From contig OX328102.1 of NCBI GenBank assembly GCA_946811185.2, positions 13,331,194 through 13,395,193 of the forward strand: a stretch of 64,000 nucleotides of DNA, written 5' to 3'. The notes below the pieces were generated by a model. The model was given only the letters and a program-made list of their open reading frames with translations. It ran no database searches and had not been told where the DNA came from. Below, in pieces: positions 12,401 through 27,400 of the stretch (position 1 is its first letter; every line of letters starts with the position of its first letter). Both the position numbers and the translations under genes were made by a program. This DNA comes from Hippopus hippopus (lineage: Eukaryota; Mollusca; Bivalvia; Cardiida; Cardiidae).

Positions 12401-15400
12401 GACTGTACTACAGTAGAGAAAATTTTTATAGAAGCTGCGATCAACATGAAACTTTTTGTTTTATTCAAGACATTTTATGCAGATTTGGAAGTAATTTTTA
12501 TGTGTCAATGGGATGCGTACTGCTGAAAAACATACATACAGTCTTATATTCAAGCGTATATGGACGCAGAAATCTGCGTCCTGTAAAACCCTGTGGATAA
12601 GTCTACAATTTTGTCATCTCATGTAAAAGGTCAAACAACATTTTTCAGACTCCATCGAATTGATAACATGCAGATGACAAAATAAATGTACCTTAACTCT
12701 TTACCACACGAGAAAATTTTAGACTGGTCCAAATTGAAAGCATTTGCAGACGACAAAATAAAGGTGACTGAAAAAATTAAAATTTGGTTTGGGAAGAGTA
12801 GAAAACACTGTGGGAAAAGGAGAAAATGCTGGTTACCAGCATTTTCTCCTTTTCCCACAATGTTTTCCAAAGGCTTCTTTCTCAGGGGTGTCAAAAGTAG
12901 GGATTGTGTGGTAATGGGTTAAATAATGATTTCTATCTCTGACAGGATAGAAAACATTTTGGGAATAGGAGAAAATGACGGTTACCAGTGTTTTCTCCTT
13001 TTTCCATGTTTTCAAAATCTTTCTTTTGTCAAGGTTGTTTGCTCTCAGATTGGGTTAATCCTTTACCAAACAATCCCGGGTTTTCACGACCCTGAGAAAG
13101 AAGCCTTCTGAAAACATTTTGGAAAAAGAAGAAAATGCTGGTAACCAGCATTTTCTCCTTTTCCCACAATCTTTTCTATCCTTCCCAAAACAAATTTTAA
13201 TTTTTGAGTCAGACTAATTGTGTCATCTGCAAATGCTTCCAATTTGGACTAGTCTAAAATTTCGTCGTTTGGTAAAGGGTAAAATGAGCAAAAAAGGTAC
13301 ATGTGCTAGTAGCTTGGACTTTATGACCATTCCATTCTGCGCTTTTTTTCCCCCCAGACAGACTGACTTTTTCTAGTTAGCTGGTTTGTGGTGTATAATT
13401 GAATTTTTCACAACATGGACCTGCATAGATCAAGCCTTAGATATTAGGAACAACTGTTCATGTTTTTGTAGACGGGGTAAGACAAGGTCAGACGGCAAAG
13501 AGCATGCCAAATTTATAAATTTTTTTCTAGTATCTCAGACAGACTGCCATTTTTTGTGGTGGCTGGGTTGTAGACTGGTCCATATGTTTCCAATCCAATT
13601 TTTCACAACTTTGCAGCACTTTGAGCCTTAGGATGTTAGAAGCAACTGTCCTTGCTTCTTCAGACAATGTAGATTCATATTGCATAGAGCAGGTTGTTTA
13701 AATCATTGATCTACAGTGATCTACAATTTGAAAAAGTCTTGCCAAAACCATCTCTACCCTAAAAAACCACACCACAAAATTAAAGATAAGACCAAATTGA
13801 AAACATCTGCAATAAGGCCAGTCTACACTTACAAACATTTGTCAGCAAACACCAGCAAACTTTTGTTTGGTGAAGTTTGGTCATATTTGTGTATGCTGAC
13901 TGGACTACATTAGCAAACTTTTGTTTGCAAACATCAGCAAACATGGTGCTTGGTGGTGTTTGCAAACAAATGTTTGGTAGTGTAGTGTAGTGTAGTGTAG
14001 ACCTGCCCTTAGACATCAATCAAATGTTTTCAACTGAAAACCATTTACATTTGGGATGCCATCAAACTTTGGTTCTGTTTTATTTTGCCTCTTTACTTCA
14101 TTTGACTCAAAGCATGCCAAGTGATTTGGCAGACATCATGGAATATTATAAGACTGTTCTGAAATTATAGTTTCACTTTCTAAAATATCTGTGATTTCTT
14201 TAACAAAAGTCACATTTTGGTGTAAGGGTTAGATTATTTTGGAGTTACTGTTAAAAAACCCAGACTTTCACATATAGGAATTAGGAAGAGATTTAAGTGT
14301 AAGTTTCAATGATACCTTACCACTTAAGACTTTTAACTATTTAACTCTTTCGCTATGAAATGGTTGAATTGCATTTTCTCAAAGGCTAAAAATACATTTC
14401 TGCTGCAAGATCAAGAGACAGTTCGGTCACAATCTAGAATAAAGCAGTGGACAGTGTAGATCAGGGATCAGACTGCATGTTCTGTGCAGTCTGATCTTGA
14501 TCTACACTGTCCACAAAAGCTTCTGGTGTCATCTATGGTATGGGAAGAGTTAACAGTTTATGAAATTTTTGTCTCATCCATATTAAAACATTTGTTACAA
14601 GAAAGTAAATGTGGCTAAATGATTGAAAATGTCTTTGAGTGGGTAGAAAATGAATGTTGGAAAAGAAACAATGCTGGTTACTAGCCTTTTCTCCTGTTCC
14701 AAATATGTTTTCAGAAACCTTCATCTTCAGGGTGGTTAATACAAAGGATTGTTTGGTAGAGGGTTAAACAAAGGCTTTAATGTACCATGTTCTTTAAGAT
14801 ATACTACCATTTTTAAAAACTGGAGCTCCAAATAAGCAAGTGGATATTTTTAGTATGTCAAAAAAAAAAAGAGTGCTTTAGCGCACCTTTGTGCCAGGAT
14901 AGCCAAACAATTATGAGTGAGAATTTAATATCAGCTTGCATGTTCTTTCAGTCTAATCTTGATCTACACTGGCTACAAAAGCAACGTAAGTTATGAAAAC
15001 TAAGTGTTGAATAAACCACAACAAGAACTTGAGAAGATGACAGCAATGATGATTAAAAAAAGTTAAAAGGTCAACTGGGTTCTGAATTCTTGAAGACAAC
15101 TCTTTTGATAGGCTTACATTGAGACCAATCAAAAACTGTTTAATCACACGCCCAGAATTTAAACTTTCTTTTGATGGTGGTATTCTGAACTGCTCTTTGA
15201 AAGTATTTGAAGACAATAATAAAATTCTAGCTTCGATGACAGGGATTGTCTTTGATAGGGAAATGCTGGCATCCAGCATTTTATCCCTTAACCACACTGT
15301 TCATTATCCCACAAATTTGATTGTATGGTGTTTAACGCCGTTTTCAACATTATTTCAGTTATATCGCGGCGGCCAGTGCACCTGAGTCCATGCTTTCCTG

Positions 15401-18400
15401 GAGTTTTTGTTACCAGTACTCCGCACAATATTCTTTTTATGCCACTGGCTGTTTTCCCACATATCCATCGTCGAAACAATGGTCAACGGTGAGAGAGAAA
15501 TGAATCCTGTTGCAATGACTATCATCAATCCTTGGAAAGAAATTGGCAGAGCCAGGGGATCGAACCAGCGACATCCTATTTTCGAGTCCTGTACACTACT
15601 GAATGAGCTAACGGGGCTCGGCTATATCCCACAAAAGCCTTCTTTTACAGTGTCATAAAATCTAGCAAATATTTGCTATGGTTTGACAGTATGCACAACT
15701 AAGTCATGATGTATACATATCCACAATTTAATTAACCCTTTACCACACAATCCCAACTTTGAACGACCCTGAAAAAGAATCTTTTTGAAAACATTGTGGG
15801 AAAAGGAGAAAATGCTGGTTACCAGCATTTTCTCCTTTTCCCACAATGTTTTCTACCCTTCCTGAAACGAATCTTATTTTGTCAGTCACATTTGTGTTGC
15901 TGTCTGCAAATGCCCTCAATTTGCACTAATCTGAAATTTTGTCGTTTTGTAGAGTTAAAGAAAGCTTGGAACTCTATGATCTATGGCATTAATTTGTTAC
16001 TATTCCTTGCACCTCGGCTGTCTTATGCTCTCGCCTATGCCACTAACTGTGAAGAAGTGATGAAAACTAGATAGTTCTTGTCAAGATCTGCCACAGTTTT
16101 CATCAAATTCTCTCAAGTTTTCTTATGATTACCATAATTTGCTATCACATTTTGACACCATTCAGACCCCTCAAATTATCAAATTCTGTTCAGCTCTGCT
16201 CTGATTTATGTACATGATATGATGGATATTTGCAATTACAATTGCATATAAATAGGAGGCATAGGTCATCTACCTCTCATTCTCATTTAAAAGAGAACCA
16301 GCTATGAATCCAGGAGATGAAGAAGACACTGATTTGGCATTCTAAATGTATAGCTTTATTACTTTTGATCATCAGCAACAACATCTAAAGTACAGGACAG
16401 GATAGAAGTCAGGAGAATGAGAAAAAGAAGGCAATGGAGTCCTGCTCTGTCATACTATGCTTCTCTGTTAATCAAAAAGCATCTATTATGACAATATTCT
16501 AAACTTCACAACAGAGAACTTAGGCATCTTTCCAAGTTTACCAAGATCCACAAAGATGACAATAACTTATGTTCTGTGTTAATGTCTAGTAAGTTGCACT
16601 TCTTTCTATTACATTTCCACCTTTTATCACTCTCACTCAAGACTGACCACGATTCAAGATCACCACAATTCAATCCCACGACCCTCCATGCTTCAATCAA
16701 ATCATGGACATAATGGTCAATTGTAAAAACAGCATTATCAGCATGGTGTAATGTTTCTATTCATTCCTGCAACCCTTTACCACACAATGCCGACTTTTGA
16801 CGACCCTGGAAAAGAGATCTTTTGAAAACATTGTAGGAAAAGGAGAAAATGCTGGTAAACAGCATTTTCTCCTTTTCCCACAATGTTTTCTACCCTATCG
16901 AAGAAAGATTGCACCATATGAGCCACACTGAAATTGTTGTCTACAAATGCTTTTAATTTGGACAAGGCTAAAATTTTGTCGTCTGGTACAGGGTTAAACT
17001 ACAATTAACATGTCTCCTGCAAATTATGTGTCCAATATGGACAGATCTAAAATTTTTTTGTACAATGGACTTATTTTTCTCTGTATACATAGCTTTTTTC
17101 ACATAACTTCCTCTGTTTTAGTATCTAACTGTGAGGAATACCAACAAACATACCTGTAGCACCTGTGGAGGTACCTCTGATGAGGTGGGTATAGAGGCTG
17201 GGGGAACATCAATCACCGTGGTCGGAACATACGATGTCTTGAAGGATTGAGAAAGTTGTTCCTCTCGTTTGTGTTCATCTTGTGCCTGCATGCGCTGAAG
17301 CTGCATTTTAATGCTGGTGCGTGATGGTAATGCTGCATTTTTTATCTCTGTGTTGGTACTGTCAAAATAAGAAAACATTTTCTAAGAAACCATTCTTCCA
17401 AGTATACAATAATATGCGTGGGACTTAAAACTCAGACCTCACTAGTCATCACCTAAAACTAGCATACAGCAGACAACTTTGAAAACAACCTTGTAAGTTA
17501 CCTACAAAGGTTTGATACATAGATAGTTGTGATAACATTTGGACAAAAGGAGAAATTGATCACTTTGTATATTTTATTCTGACTGCCCATGAATTTTGGT
17601 TAGCATGGTATAATAATTATAAGGGGTTTTCTAAAAGGTATCCTTTAAGTGTCACAACCTTTTCAGTGATGTAAATTTCACTTCAACACACCATACTGAC
17701 ATGCTTTTAATACAACTATATATAACTTGGCCGAGAACTACCTGACATTGCAATAGCTGCCATGGAATTTGGATCAGTTAACTCTATGCCACACAATCCC
17801 AAGTTTAAATGACCCTGTGAAGCACTCTTTTGAAAACACAGTGGGAAAAGCAGAAAATGCTGGATACCAGCAGTTTCTCCTTTTCTCACCATGTACCAGC
17901 ATTTGCAGCTTTTCCGACTGTTTTCTACCCCGTGAAAGAACTTCAACTCATCTTTCACCACTTTTCATCTTTTACCACTTTTAAGTTTACTATCTGTAGA
18001 TACTTTCAATCTGGAAGAGTCTGGAATTTGTGGTTGGGTAAAGGGTTAACCTAGACCAAGTTTGTACTATGTTTTCTGTATAAAGAACATAATCATTTCG
18101 TAGATCTATCTTTGGTTGAATATTTATATAAGAAAATGTCCAGGATCAAAAATGCTATAATGACAATTTTTGAGATACTTTTCAGGGTCTTCCTCAGGGC
18201 TATTAACACATAGGATTGTTTGGTTAACTCTTTACCAAACAACAAAATTTTAGACTAGTCCAAATTGAGGGCATTTGCAGACGACAAATTAAAATGTGAC
18301 TCAGAAATGAAAATTATTTTGGGAAAGGTAAAAAAACATTGTAGGAAAAGGACAAAATGCTGGTTACCAGCATTTTCTCCTTTTCCTACTATGTTTTCAA

Positions 18401-21400
18401 AAGGCTTCTGTCTCAGGGTCGTTAAAAGTCAGGATTGTGTGGTAAAGGGTTAACCCTTTAGACCCTGAGAAAGCGGCCTTTTAAAAACATTGTTGGAAAA
18501 GGAGAAAATGCTGGTAACCACCATTTTCTCCTTTTTCCCCACAATGTTTTCTACCCTTTCCAAAGCAAATTTCCATTTTGAGTCATTATAATTTTGTCAT
18601 CTTCAAATGCTTTCAATTTGGCCCAGTCTAAAATTTTGTCATCTGGTAAAAAGTTAAGGGATAAACAAGGAAATGAAGGAAATAAAACAAAGAATTAACT
18701 TCCTAGCCCCATCTTGTGAATGGTAAAGTAAATGATGGCCCTTGGAGTTTTTTAAGTACTTTCCGTTTCAATTTATGTAAGTTGACACAACTTGACCAAA
18801 CAACAAAATTTTAGGCTCAACAGAATTGAAAGCATTTGCAGGCAAAAAATTTTTGTATAGCATAAAAGATTATCTCTGTCTTTGAAACGGTATAAAACAT
18901 TGTGGGAAAAGAACAAAATGCTGGTTACCAACATTTCCTCCTAATCCCATAGCGTTTTAAAATGTTTTTTACTTCAGGATCATTGAAACATTCGGGAAAG
19001 GGTTAATGCTTTAATTGAAACAGTATAATGTCAGTGAGTACACAATACTCTGATACAGAACCAGACAGAATGAAAACATGACGCTCACCACAATGTTTTC
19101 TATCCTTAAAAACAAAAGATAAACCCAAAAAATTCAGCTTCTGATTTTTTGTTGCAGTCTGCTAATGCTTTCAATTTAGACCAGTCTAAAATGTTGCAAT
19201 CTTGTTACAAGTTAATGAACCATTCTAAAATTGTAGGCATATAACATTGTCTCCATGCAATGACAATACAAGTGGGGAAATTTACCACACAGTCCCGAGC
19301 TTTAAAGACCATAACGAAATAGCCTTTTGATAACCTTGTGGGAAAAGGTGAAAATGCTGGTAACCAGCATTTTCTCCTTTTCCCTCAAGGTTTTCTACAC
19401 TTTCACAAGGTTTTCTACACTTTCACAAACAATTACCATCATTTCTGCTTAATTTTATTTGTTGTCTGCAAATGTTTTCAATTTGGACCAGTCTCAAATT
19501 TTGTCATTTGGTAAAGAGCTAAAGATCTGTCACTGTAAAAACTCAGATGCAGTTGTTTTTCCTAAATATTTCCAACTTTCCCTGTCACCATGTTTCTTAT
19601 GACAGATGAACAAAGCATCTTATTGTAAAATTTTGACAATCCCATTCACAATAAATGCAACACAAAAGTTAAGGAAATATTCAGACAAGTGGTAGAAAAG
19701 ATGGTAATGAGCAAATCTTCTTTTGCAATAATATTTTGAAATGTATGAAAGATGTATTAACCCTTCAACACACAATCAAGTTTTTACAACCCTGAAAGAA
19801 AAAGCTTTGGAAAAGTATGTTGGAAAAGGGGAAAAAGGCTGGTAACCTGCATTTTCTCCTTTTCCCACAATGTTTTTTACCCTAAGACAGATATAATCGT
19901 CTGATCTGTTGTTTTATGGCACACTGACAGCTTTGGTCATTTAGCATCATCTGATCTACATTTAATTTGTCATCTGCAAATGCTTTAAGTTTGGTCTACG
20001 GTCAAAAATTTTCACATTTGGTAGAGTCAAACCTTATTTCATGTTTATCAACTATATTTTTAGGCTTTTTTTGAAGGTATTCTGCTGCTAATTGGTTTCT
20101 AGAGGTAGTCAGTTAAATAAGTAACAGTCAAGCTACATAAAAATATATCTTACTTCTTGTCTTTCTGTATAATCCAAGTTTTTGTAACAAACATAATTCT
20201 TCTGTTCATAATATGTTCATAATTATTCCATACACAATGTCAGTGTCTCGTTATTATCTTACAGAGGACTATTTACTCCCATTTGTAGGGTTTTATCATT
20301 CTATCAAACATTATGGGGGAAAAAAATCTTTTCTGTATACAGTCTGTCAATACTTGGGACAGCTATCCATCTTTTAACTCTCCCAAACGACAAAATTTTA
20401 GACTGTTCCAAATTAAAAGCATATGCAGACGATAAATTACAGATGACCAAAATGACAAAATTTGTTATTGATAGATTAGAAAACATTGTGGGGAAAGGCG
20501 AAAATGCTGGTAACCAGCATTTTCTCCTTTTCCCATAATGTTTTCAAAAGCCCTCTTCTTCAGGGTCATTAAAAGTTGGGACAGTGTGGTAAAGGGTTAA
20601 AAAACAATTGGTGGTATTTCCGTATTTGAACATGTAACCTGTAAATTTAATTTTTATGCCAAAAGTTTGCGAATGCTTTTGGGCATATCGTCAAGTCAAA
20701 AATATATATATTTAGCACCAGCCGTTTCCAAAGTAAACAAGTGTTGAGGAGAATACAACAAATATTGATGCAATCTAAGCCATGCATGATGAGAGACCTA
20801 GGTCCGTATTCACCAACCATTCTTAATTTCATTCTTTGTCTTATTTTAGATTTAGAAAGTAAAATAACTTCTGATTGGCTGCACTATTTTGGCTAAAGCA
20901 AAACGGTTCGTCCAATCAGAAATTGTGTTACTTTCAAATTTTGAAAATTCATGATAAAAAGATTAAAAATGTTGGTGAATACAGATACATCAAATGAGCT
21001 GTCCTCCTTGGTATGCAAAGACACACTTTTTTATATTTATTATTTCCAGAGATTTTAGTGGTGGCTCTATTGTACAATTTATAATGATCAATGAACTATA
21101 ATGTTGACCAAATATAGATGATATTGTAGTATCAGTATTTATCTATTTGACCCTGTATGTATCTCCAAGCTTCTTTAACTCTTTCCCAAACAATTTCAAC
21201 TTTTAACCAACCCAAGGAAAAATTTTTTGAGAACACTGTGAGAAGAGAAGAAATTGCTGTTACCAACATTTTCTCATTTTCCGACAATGTTTTCTACCCT
21301 GACAAAGACAAATTTTGAGTATGAGCAACATTTATATTGTTGTCTGCAAATGCTTTTAATTTGGAGGAGTTTAGAATTTTGTTGTGTGGTGAAAGGTTAA

Positions 21401-24400
21401 CCCTTTAACAAACAGTCCAATAATTTGACGATCCAGGAGGCAGACGGCCTTTGAAAACATTGTAGGAAAGAGTGAAGATGCTGGAAATCAGCAATTGCTC
21501 CTTTATCCACAATGTTTTCTACCCTTTCAAGGACACCCTGATTAAATTACGACTCATTTTACTTTTTGACAACAAATGGACTCAATATAGATGTATCCAT
21601 AATTTTGTGGCCTGTTTTCCCTTAACAACAGGAAAACTTTTTTATTTTCCAAACCGTAAGCAGATGTCATATCTAATGTGGATCAAATTAAGGTATTCCT
21701 CTTTGGTAGGGTTGAAAACATTGAGGGACAGGGAAAAAATGCTGGTAACCAGCTTTTTCTCTTTTTCCCACATCTTTTATTGTCAAAAGTCTTTTTCCTC
21801 ACGGTTCTCACAATAACGGTATGTTTGATATAGGGTAAGAGAGTTAACCCTTTACCACACAATCTCGAGTTTGGCAAACGACCTTAGCAAAGTAGACTTT
21901 GAAAACATGGTGGGAAAAGGAGAAAATGCTGGTAACCAGCATTTTCTCCTTTTCCCACCATGTTTTCTTACCTTTCAGAAACAAATCCAATCATTTGAGC
22001 CACATTTAATTTGTCTTGTGCAGATGGTTTCAATTTGGACCAGTCTAAAATATTGTCGTTTGGTAAAGGGTTAATACATGTATGAACATGGCTGAGAGAT
22101 TTAGAGTCAGTTTATACATGTACAACACAACCAACATCAATCAATCCTTATTTTGCATCGATTATCCTTCTACATGTTGTTTAACTCTTTAGCAAACGAC
22201 ATAAATTAAGACTGGTCCAAATTCAAAGGATTTGCAGATGACAAATTAAATGTAACTGAAATGATGATTTTTGTTTTGGATGGGGAAGAAAACATTGTAG
22301 GAAAAGGAGAAAATGCTGGTTAACAACATTTTCTCCTTTTCCCACAATGTTTTCAAATGCCTTCTCCTACAGGGTCGTTAAAAATCGGGATTGTGTGGTA
22401 ATGTGTTAAGTCTTTACCAAACAAATAAAACTTAAACCAATTTAAATTGCAGACAAAATATAAACTTTGGCTAAAAAATAAAGGGATTTGTCTTTGAAAG
22501 GGAAGAGAATAGAGTGGGAAAAGAAGAAATGCTGGTTACATGTATTTTCTCCTTTTCCAACACTGTTTTCAAAAGCCGTCTTATTCAGGGTTGTTAAGAT
22601 TTAACTCTTTACCACGCAATCCTGACTTTTAACAACCCTGAGAAAGAAGCCTTTTGAAAACAGTGTACAAGAAGAAGAAAATGCTGATAACCAGCATTTT
22701 CTCCTTTTCCCACAATGTTTTCTACCCTTTTCAAAACAATTTTCAATTTTTGAGCCATATCTATTTTGTCATCTGCAGATGCTTTCAATTGGACTGGTCT
22801 ACAATTTTGTCGTTCTGTAAAGAGTTAACTGATTTCCTCCTTAACAATTTTGCAGCAAACAACTTTGAAAACATCCTTGTAAATAAGAAAATAGAAATGT
22901 TTCAGTATTGAACAGATGCCCTGCCCCTTCCCCACAGCAGAAATGTGTCAGTATTACACAGATGCCCTGGCCCCTCCCCACAGCAGAAATGTGTCAGTAT
23001 TGCACAGATGCCCTGCCCACTCCCCATAACATAACAAGAGGGCCATGATGGACCTGGATCGCTCACCTGAGTCAATAGGCGAAATTTCACCTACTTTATC
23101 ACCATATGTGACCAAATTTAGAACTCCTCAAAATATTTATCAAGACAAACATTCTGAACAGTTTTCAAGTTAATTGAGAAATAAATTTGGCCTCTAGAGT
23201 GCCCTAAATGTATTTCTTTAATTTGACCTAGTGACCTAGTTTATGACCCGAGTTGAATCAAATTAAGATTCATGTGAGGTTTTATCAAGACAAACATTCT
23301 GACCAATTTTCAAGTGGATTGAGCAAAAAATGTGGCCTCTAGAGTGCCCTAGAGGTATTTCTTTAATTTGACCTAGTGACCTAGATTATGACCCCAGGTG
23401 ACCCAATTTTGAACTCATCTTAGATTTCATCAAGAGAAACATTTTAACCGATTTTCAAATCAATTGAACAATAAATGTGGCCTCTAGACTGCCCTAAAGG
23501 TATTTCTTTAATTTGACCTAGTGACCTAGTTTATGACCCAAGTTGACCCAAATTCAGATTCATGTAAGATTTGATTAAGACAAATATTCTGACCAATTTT
23601 CAAGTCAATTGAGCAAAAGATGTGCTCTCTAGCGTGCCCTAAAGGTATTTCTTTAATTTGACCTAGTGACCTAGTTTATGATCCGAGTTGACTTAAATTC
23701 ATATTCATGTGAGATTTTATCAAGACAAACATTCTGACCAGTTTTCAAGTCAATTGAACAAAAAATGTGTCCTCTAGAGTGCCCTAAAGGTATTTCTTTA
23801 ATTTGACCTAGTGACCTAGTTTATGATCCAAGGTGACCCAAATCCAAACTCATCCAAGATTTCATCAAGACAAACATTCTGACCAACTTTCAGGTCATTT
23901 GAGCAATAGATGTAGCCTCTAGAGTACCCAAAAGGTATTTCTTTAATTTGACCTAGTAACCTAGTTTATGACCCCAGGTGACCCAATTTTGAACTCACTG
24001 AACATGTTGTGCTCAGGTGGGCTAACAAACTTAGAACAGGTTCACTACATACCAAATATCAAAGCTCCAAGCCTTCCAGTTTCAGAGAAGAAGAATTTTA
24101 AAGTTTTCCCTTTTTTGTTCTTATGTTCAAACTTGTGACCCCTGGGGCGGGGCCAGTTTTGACCCCAGGGGCATCATATGAACAAACTTGGTAGAGGTCC
24201 ACTGGGAGATGCTACATACCAAATATCAAAGCTCTACACCTTCCAGTTTTAGAGAAGAAGAATTTTAAAATTTTCCTTCTTTGTTCCTTTCTTCTAACTT
24301 GTGACCCCCGGGGCGGGGCCAGTTTTGACCCCAGGGGCATCGTATGAACAAACTTGGTAGAGGCCCGCTAGGAGATGCTACATACCAAATATCAAAGCTC

Positions 24401-27400
24401 TGGGCCTTCCAGTTTCAAAGAAGAAGAATTTTAAAGTTTTCCATTTTTTGTTCCTATGCTCGAACTTGTGACCCCCGGGGCGGGGCCAGTTTTGACCCCA
24501 GGGGCATCATATGAACAAACTTGGTAGAGGTCCACTAGGAGATGCTACATACCAAATATCAAAGCTCTATGCCTTCCAGTTTCAGAGAAGAATTTTAAAG
24601 TTTTCCTTCTTTGTACCTATGTTCAAACTTGTGACCCCCAGGGCGGGGCCAGTTTTGACCCCAGGGGCATCGTATGAACAAACTTGGTAGAGGTCCACTA
24701 GGAGATGCTACATACTAAATATCAAAGCTCTATGCCTTCAAGTTTCAGAGGAGAAGATTTTCAAGGATTTTGCTATTTTTTTCTTTTTGGTTGCCATGGC
24801 AACCAGAGTTATGGCTGGAATTCAATCTCTTGAACAACTTTGGTAGAGCTTCACCCAAGGAACATCCCTGCCAAGTTTCATCAAGATTGGCCCAGTGGTT
24901 TAGGAGGAGAAGATGTTTAAAGAAATTGTGGACGACGGACGACGGACGAAGCACGACGGACATTGGGCGATCACAAAAGCTCACCTTGAGCACTTTGTGC
25001 TCAGGTGAGCTAAAAAAATGAAGTTGCAATCAGACAGTTAGATTCCCACAATGGGAGACAAATGCCAGTTACTTCCCTTAATATCAACCCCTTCACTTAC
25101 GAGGTCCTGATTAAGGTATTACTTGGTTTTTATCCTTGATATCCTTTGCACTATTTAGTAATGTTCAGGTTTAAATATCCCCTTCAAAATTTATCAAACC
25201 ACAAGATGATCTATTTGATGCATTTCAGTGGTAATAGTGTGTGAAATTCGATTTGCAAATTTTATGAAGACCTTACATAAACATCATAAGTCAAATTAAA
25301 TAATCACAACATCTCATAGTACAGCAAGGATAAAAACAAAGGAAATCAATAAAAGGACCCAGTTGCAACTGACCAGTAGACAAGCGAGTCGACGCTCCAA
25401 CCCTATTGCGTGACCCCACCCCTTAGACATTATTTCGTAAGCAACATAGTAAATACACTATATATATGTACATCACCATGTACATTGTCTGCCTTATAAA
25501 ACCACATTTCGACCAAAAAATCGGTTTAAAAAATGTAAAATCGAATACAAATATTTTACAGATGTATTATATTACCATTTGAATAGAAGTAACAAGTATC
25601 AGAAATTAAACCCATATAGCATAATTCTTAGGTGCTATTGCAGACAATGTGGATAACATTTAGACTAGTAATTGTAGATTTAATGATAAAATGGCCTTAA
25701 AATACCAATTTTAGGATTTTTCCCCGCCTGAAAATGTTTTTCATTTCATTTAAGTAGCCCTCTGGGGGTTAATACATGTTATGTACATTTCCCTTTTTCG
25801 TATGAAAGCTACATGTATGTTAGCTTCAAATATCTTTTTAGGTCCAAATGTTACCTACTGATTAACCGATTGTTTCTACCGGAATGATTTATTTGTTTTG
25901 CTGTTTCTGTTTAAATATTCTTCATGATCAGTGGTCTACTTTTACTCTTGCCCTTCGATTTTCATAATACCTGCACACATAGGTTGTAAAGTGTGAAAGT
26001 ATAAGAATGCAAGTATAATGCATGATCAAGTAACTAAATAACTGGACAAATATGTGTTAATTGTCAAAAGGGTTAATCACAGTCCATATTTCATGCGAGA
26101 AATACTTGATGACAATCTTTGAATTTTAATATAAAGGTGTGAAATATGGGTCAATTTGTTATCATGTTCAATAAATAAACATGTCAAATTCAAACCCAAG
26201 TACGTGCTACATCTGTGGTTTTGATAATTTCTGGTTGATTTGATATTGACTTCTTTTAGTGGTACGAATAAGATCCTTTTACTTCATCATTTTAAACCAC
26301 AGATACACAGGTTGAGACAAGCCAACGTTGCGTAAGTAAGGTGTGTGACATGTACGACGTGGGAAATGGCGAGAAACCAACACAGCCAATGACATTATTT
26401 ATACTAGGGAAAAGGCATAATTTGTATGCAATGACATTCACAGAAGTATAGCATGAATTTAAATTTATTTTAATAAATACAATCAAAAGCTCAAAAGCTC
26501 AAAATTTGATTCAATATGAATCTTTGCGATCTGTTGAATCTATGAAATACTTATAATCTCCAGTCTTAATTTTCCCTAATTTTCACTTTAATTTTACTCT
26601 TCTTCCAATTTTTAAAGTGTGCGTAGTAGTTAATATACAATGTCACTGTTGCAGAAACCTAAACATTGTCATCATTAGATGTATTTTATCTCTCAAAAAA
26701 GAAAAGATCGCCAATATATTCTATAGGGAAAGTTGAAGAATTGCGGATTGTTTGTCTAAGAAAAACGCCCGGATGTATGCATAGAAACAAGTGCGCGCGG
26801 ATTATCGATTTTGATTGGATAATACGTAATTTATCAGCTATCAATTTATAGCAGTAGGCGGAGTTATCTACTGGTCAATTTGGTTACCTTGGTTTTATGT
26901 AACAAGGGAGATAATGTGAATTTCACTTTTTCCTCCCATTCCCACAGGATTGTTTCATAAAGAGTTACTCTTTTACTATGATACATCCTGTGTTTTAGGA
27001 CCCAGGACAGTGAAGCTTTTGAAAACATTGTGGGTAAAGGAGAAAATGCTGGTAACCAGCATTTTCTCCTCATCCCACAATGTTTTCAACCCTTTCATCA
27101 AACACAGAAATTATCAGTTGAGCCCTACACTTATTAACTTGTTGTCTGCAAATACTTTCAATTTGGTCTAGTCAAAAATTTTTCTGTGTGGTAAAGGGTT
27201 AAAGAAATACGGCCAAAACTGGTGTATCTTTTACTTTCTGCCTTATACTGTTTTTTTTTTTTGAGGAGCCTAAAAACATGTTCTTCCTCATTCCAGTATG
27301 TAACTGTAGAACATGTTTTAAATTCCAACACATTTACATCTGACATAAAAGAAGAAAAACTGTAGAAATGCTAAACATTAACTCATTACCAAAGGACAAA

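Noticed and set aside
12149..12526. 125-codon open frame in intron 2
   Set aside because: No recognisable domain, no splice-site logic, and composition like surrounding intron.
15796..16074. Many open frames with the peptide phrase [15 protein letters not shown] on both strands across the window
   Set aside because: They are translations of the HP-A palindrome, which reads open in several frames; they recur with the element and show no gene structure.
23140..24740. CRISPR-like array of regular repeats
   Set aside because: Units are 140-165 bp, diverged, contiguous without unique spacers, and lie in animal DNA; this is a tandem array inside a transposable element.
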